Part shown: positions 8,101-10,380 of the stretch, piece by piece
Layout of the letters: each line of letters starts with the position of its first letter
Position numbering within the stretch: the first letter of the stretch is position 1
DNA from: Cephalothrix spiralis
Lineage: Eukaryota > Nemertea > Palaeonemertea > Archinemertea > Cephalotrichidae
NCBI GenBank assembly: GCA_032353305.1
Contig: JAUCNG010406471.1
Coordinates: forward strand, 1 to 10,380
Reading direction: 5' to 3'
Length of the DNA: 10,380 nt
Position numbers and translations under genes: made by a program
The notes under the pieces: model-generated
The model's database searches: none
Told to the model about the DNA's origin: nothing
The model's input: only the letters and a program-made list of their open reading frames with translations

Positions 8101-8563
8101 GGCTGACGGATAGGCGGTTTTAGTCACACTTGAGTGCCGAGAAAACCCTTTACGGGGATTAAGCACGCGCAGTAAGAAAAAAAGTTACCTTGTTGTTTTT
8201 CAAGAAATGCGCATGCGCAGTCGAATTTTAGGTTTGCGCATGCGCAAATCGAAAAGGTTACAACGGATTCCGGAACAATAGGGGCATGTTTCTATCCGTC
8301 TGTCACGGTGACGTCATTATCAATAACTCGGTAACGTTGTAACAGACGGATAGAAACTTGCCCCTATTGTTCGAGATTCTGTCGTTACTTTTTCGATTTG
8401 CGCAAGCGCAACCCTATAAGTCGATCGCGCATGCGCATATCTCGAAAACGACAAGGTAACTTTTTTCTTACTGCGCGTTCTTGATAAGCATACATCAGAA
8501 GGCAAATCCCCGCAAACGTTTTTTCGGCACTCCAGTTTGACTAAAACCGCCTATCCGTCAGCC
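8101..8563. mobile_element. 463-bp foldback element, TGCGCATGCGCA family, copy 2
   Basis: The outer arms begin ggctgacggataggcggttt (8101 on) and end in the reverse complement (to 8563), continuing through gtgccgag/cggcac and ggggatt/aatcccc blocks and an actgcgcg/cgcgcagt block. The inner arms ggaacaataggggcatgttt (from 8272) and its inverse (8342-8372) close a loop at 8304-8341. Four TGCGCATGCGCA-like palindromes occur at 8208, 8235, 8399 (one mismatch) and 8426, and a full TGACGTCA lies in the loop at 8309-8316. There is no transposase and no clear target duplication. Confidence 0.85.
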
Positions 8564-8639
8564 GAGGGAAAATATACGGTGCATGGCCCCTAAATTTGGT
8601 TTCCGCTATAAGTGTCCTGACCTTAAATTATCTTGGACT

Positions 8640-9110
8640 ATTTGCGCATAATATTCAGATAACCGCAGACTGCGTTAATGCGGAATAACGTAACACCGCA
8701 TGTATATATTCGGATACCGCAGCGCCGCAGTCGTACCCTAAATATACAAATGATGTGAAACACCGTAATTAACGCTTATTTAGGGTAAGACTGCGGCAAT
8801 AAGGCATTAACGTTATTCCTTATTAACGCATATTTGGGTTAATTAAGACTGCGGTAAAAGTTGGGTTGTTTTGCGGTATCCTGCGTTTTTCCGGAAATTA
8901 CGCATCTCCGCAAACAAGGCTACGCCGTATATACACACTGTAATAACGTAATATGCGGAATAACGCAACATCGCATCGCCGTAGTCTTACTCCAAAAAAG
9001 CGCTGATTCGGCCGTATCCATTAAAAATATGAAAGGACAAGCGCGTTGATTGAGTTATGCCGCCTTACCCTCTATTTTCGTAATGCCGCAATTAACGTAA
9101 CGTTGCATCT
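8640..9110. repeat. Cluster of GCGG / AATAACG motifs in both orientations
   Basis: atgcggaataacg occurs forward near 8678 and 8955, about 278 bp apart, each followed by aca(c/t)cgcat and then an agtc(g/t)tac block. The inverse form aacgttattcc lies near 8808-8819. Actgcgg and ttaacgc fragments recur throughout, including 8801 and 8848. The pattern resembles subterminal repeats of a DNA transposon or a degraded satellite. CpG is locally richer than in the rest of the intron. Confidence 0.65.
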
Positions 9111-9387
9111 CGGTGTTTTACAACAAAATATAAGCGTTATGCGGATGAATAATAAACGCCGCGGAATCTTCTTCCACATCAAGACGCATGGTGTCCAAGT
9201 TCTGTTTGGGATTCTAACTAGAAACATTAAACAATTTCTATCTTAATATAATTCAAGAGATTTGGCAATGTCAAAAATATATTTGTTCAAAATTTCAATG
9301 TAGAAGGCGCCCTCCACTACCCCTCCTGCGGGACTGTCAGGCATATTTGTGTATGCAGTTGTTGTGACTTTCTAATTTATTTTTCAG

Positions 9388-9541
9388 GATTGGTGTAAAG
9401 CCATACATTATATAACCTCCTATTTCACTGTAGCTAATTTTTTCTGGATGTTTAATGAAGGATTTTACTTGCATACTATTATTGTAATGGCATTCACCAA
9501 TGGTAAAACTTTGCTCATTATTTGTCATTTGTTAGGATGGG
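9388..9541 (+). CDS. Exon d: transmembrane helix 3, intracellular loop 2, start of helix 4
   Basis: The acceptor is atttttcag (ending 9387) and the donor G|gtgagt. The exon starts in phase 0, matching exon c, and holds 51 codons plus one base. C3 is the conserved TM3 cysteine (3.29) that bonds to ECL2. N17-F18-F19-W20-M21 leads to E24 (E3.50), and Y27-L28-H29-T30 completes the class B hallmark W-M-x-x-E-G-x-Y-L-H. The exon ends at L-G-W with the following Gly split by the intron, so W51 is W4.50. Two points are unusual: Asn at the residue before E3.50, where relatives usually have Cys or Val, and an ICL2 (T-N-G-K-T-L-L-I-I-C-H) with one Lys and no Arg. An antisense open frame over this exon is a shadow. 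Confidence 0.95.
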
Positions 9542-10261
9542 GTGAGTAGATTTTATCCATCCATACGTGTGCGAGTGTCAGTCGGCATAGTTTCATAGTG
9601 TCTGACTGATAGCCTCACATAATAGGCAATTTGATTGCCTACGATACAAGCCCAATAATCCTGCGGCATTTGATTGGTTAACGGGTCACATGTGGATAAT
9701 AATTATTTAATAATTGGGAAAATGCATTATTTAATAAAAAATTCTACATCCCTGTCTGCATCCTCGTTCCCAGGGTCATATATCATACTCTATAATACCC
9801 TGGCCCGATCGACAATAAATCCAACTGTGTAATAGCGAACCAAACAATTAGTAGTCTTACACCACTAATCGATTGTGAAGTCTCTTCGTTCTATATGACC
9901 AATTTAATTCAATTCAAATGAGAATTTTTCATCAATCAATACTGAAAAATGATAGACCCCATGCTTTGACCAATCAATCACTAATGAAAGCTCCGCCCAC
10001 CAATGGTCGGTCTCTTTCATCCTGCGTTAGACGAGCCAGGTGCTCAACAGCCAGCAACCAATTTCCGTCAAGTGAGTCGGTTGACCAATCAATGGCCCAA
10101 TATGTTTTTGGAATCGTATACAGATTAATACTTGGTCGATTTAGTCAGGGGGTTATTGGTCGATGATGCCCTCACTGAGCCCTTATTACTTTAATGATGC
10201 CATTGTGAATATTTATAATAAACAGAGGACTTTGCTTAAGTGTAATTTTTATTATTTTCAG
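9542..10261 (+). other. Intron d-e (720 bp, phase 1)
   Basis: The donor is gtgagt and the acceptor attattttcag. It splits the second Gly of the G-W-G motif. Contents are ccagggt (9770-9776) against accctgg (9797-9803), a hairpin with atgaaag/ctttcat arms (9984-9990 and 10014-10020), and repeated gaccaatcaat (9968-9978 and 10083-10093). The 82-codon frame at 9918-10166 has no recognisable features. Confidence 0.88.
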
Positions 10262-10328
10262 GTTTGCCGTTAATTATTTTAATAATTTATACTTGCGTGC
10301 GAACTTTATTAGATAAGGACCAATCAAA
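10262..10328 (+). CDS. Exon e: transmembrane helix 4 and start of extracellular loop 2
   Basis: The acceptor is attattttcag (ending 10261) and the donor AA|gtaagt (10329 on). The first two bases complete the Gly of the G-W-G motif begun in exon d; 21 codons follow and two bases carry into the next exon. The product L-P-L-I-I-L-I-I-Y-T-C-V-R is TM4 with the conserved Pro after G-W-G and the Y-x3-R exit seen in calcitonin/DH31 receptors. T-L-L-D-K-D-Q-S then starts ECL2. In relatives the next residues include a C-W pair, whose Cys bonds to C3.29. That exon is expected beyond the window end. The exon is only 67 bp and depends on phase and family agreement, both of which fit. Confidence 0.9.
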
Positions 10329-10380
10329 GTAAGTCTTGTTCAAATTCTGATTCTGATTTTCACAATTTAGTCTGGTCGCC

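Larger units (their letters stand above)
8050..9387 (+). other. Intron c-d (1338 bp, phase 0)
   Basis: The donor is gtaagt and the acceptor atttttcag. Most of it is two repeat blocks: a foldback (8101-8563), starting only 51 bases after exon c, and a GCGG/AATAACG cluster (8640-9110). The last ~140 bases are plain AT-rich intron. The frames at 8861-9049 and 9046-9246 lie in the repeat cluster and are not genes. Confidence 0.9.
1175..10328 (+). other. Gene span: class B1 (secretin-family) GPCR, partial, five exons
   Basis: This is the gene-level entry for a multi-exon receptor whose five visible exons join in one frame. Introns interrupt it in phases 1 (before the first visible exon), 0, 2, 0, 1 and 2 (after the last), and every visible boundary is GT-AG. 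The joined product of about 180 residues runs from the middle of the hormone-receptor (HRM) domain through TM4. A full receptor of this family is usually 400-450 residues, so somewhat under half is present. Such receptors sit in the plasma membrane, bind a peptide hormone with the ectodomain and usually raise cAMP through Gs. Motif resemblance is strongest to calcitonin/CGRP, insect DH31 and PDF receptors, which are close relatives. I cannot choose among these by eye, so no symbol is given. No stop codon, frameshift or missing splice site is seen, so I read it as an intact gene and not a pseudogene. Confidence 0.93.

Noticed and set aside
7894-8106. A 70-codon frame that could be read as a small gene starting at 7894
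   Set aside because: It is exon c read through both splice sites. The ATG is in the intron, and the receptor motifs begin exactly at the acceptor and stop at the donor.
9755-9812. tcctcgttcccagggt...accctgg as the end of a known transposon family
   Set aside because: The word looks like a common animal transposon end, but I could not delimit an element or find a partner end in the window.
9966-10095. Repeated gaccaatcaat as CCAAT-box promoter elements
   Set aside because: Two exact copies exist, but they are inside an intron with no start site or TATA-like context; a repeat origin is more likely.

Overview
This window is animal nuclear DNA, AT-rich and intron-rich. It has no long open reading frame, no operon structure and no bacterial-type signals. 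The one gene I can support is a secretin-type (class B1) G protein-coupled receptor on the + strand, split across five short exons: 1175-1278, 2947-3038, 7923-8049, 9388-9541 and 10262-10328. Each exon is flanked by AG and GT splice sites. The codon phases agree across all four internal introns, and the joined product (about 180 residues) has no stop. It covers the second half of the hormone-binding ectodomain and transmembrane helices 1 to 4. The signal peptide and the front of the ectodomain lie upstream of the window; TM5-TM7 and the tail lie downstream.

The best family match is the calcitonin/CGRP, insect DH31 and PDF receptor branch of class B1. This rests on the W-x-N-Y-T-x-C end of the hormone-receptor domain, the I-F-F-Y-F-K end of TM1, the C-x-R-I-T-L-H-K-N-L-F start of TM2, F-F-W-M-F-N-E-G-F-Y-L-H-T in TM3 and G-W-G-L-P in TM4. 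The divergence from vertebrate receptors and the repeat types suggest an invertebrate (protostome or invertebrate deuterostome). I cannot name the phylum.

The other ~95% is intron, much of it built from small non-coding repeats. Four large foldback (palindromic, MITE-like) elements lie at about 681-991, 2221-2620, 3129-3520 and 3599-3907, with a fifth at 8101-8563. The first and last share an internal module carrying TGCGCATGCGCA-type palindromes. There is a tRNA-derived SINE-like insert at 5712-5807 flanked by an 11-bp direct repeat. A CCTTGAA array (4326-5067) appears to be split by a ~0.5-kb insertion that contains a recent 44-bp-period duplication. Further degenerate repeat clusters lie at 1311-1980, 5134-5215, 5928-6038 and 8640-9110.

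Layout: 1-1174 upstream intron or flank with hairpins and one foldback; 1175-1278 exon a (ectodomain); 1279-2946 intron with a GTCCGCGGA cluster and a 400-bp foldback; 2947-3038 exon b (TM1); 3039-7922 a 4.9-kb repeat-filled intron; 7923-8049 exon c (ICL1/TM2/ECL1); 8050-9387 intron with a foldback and a GCGG/AATAACG cluster; 9388-9541 exon d (TM3/ICL2/start of TM4); 9542-10261 intron; 10262-10328 exon e (TM4); 10329-10380 start of the next intron.
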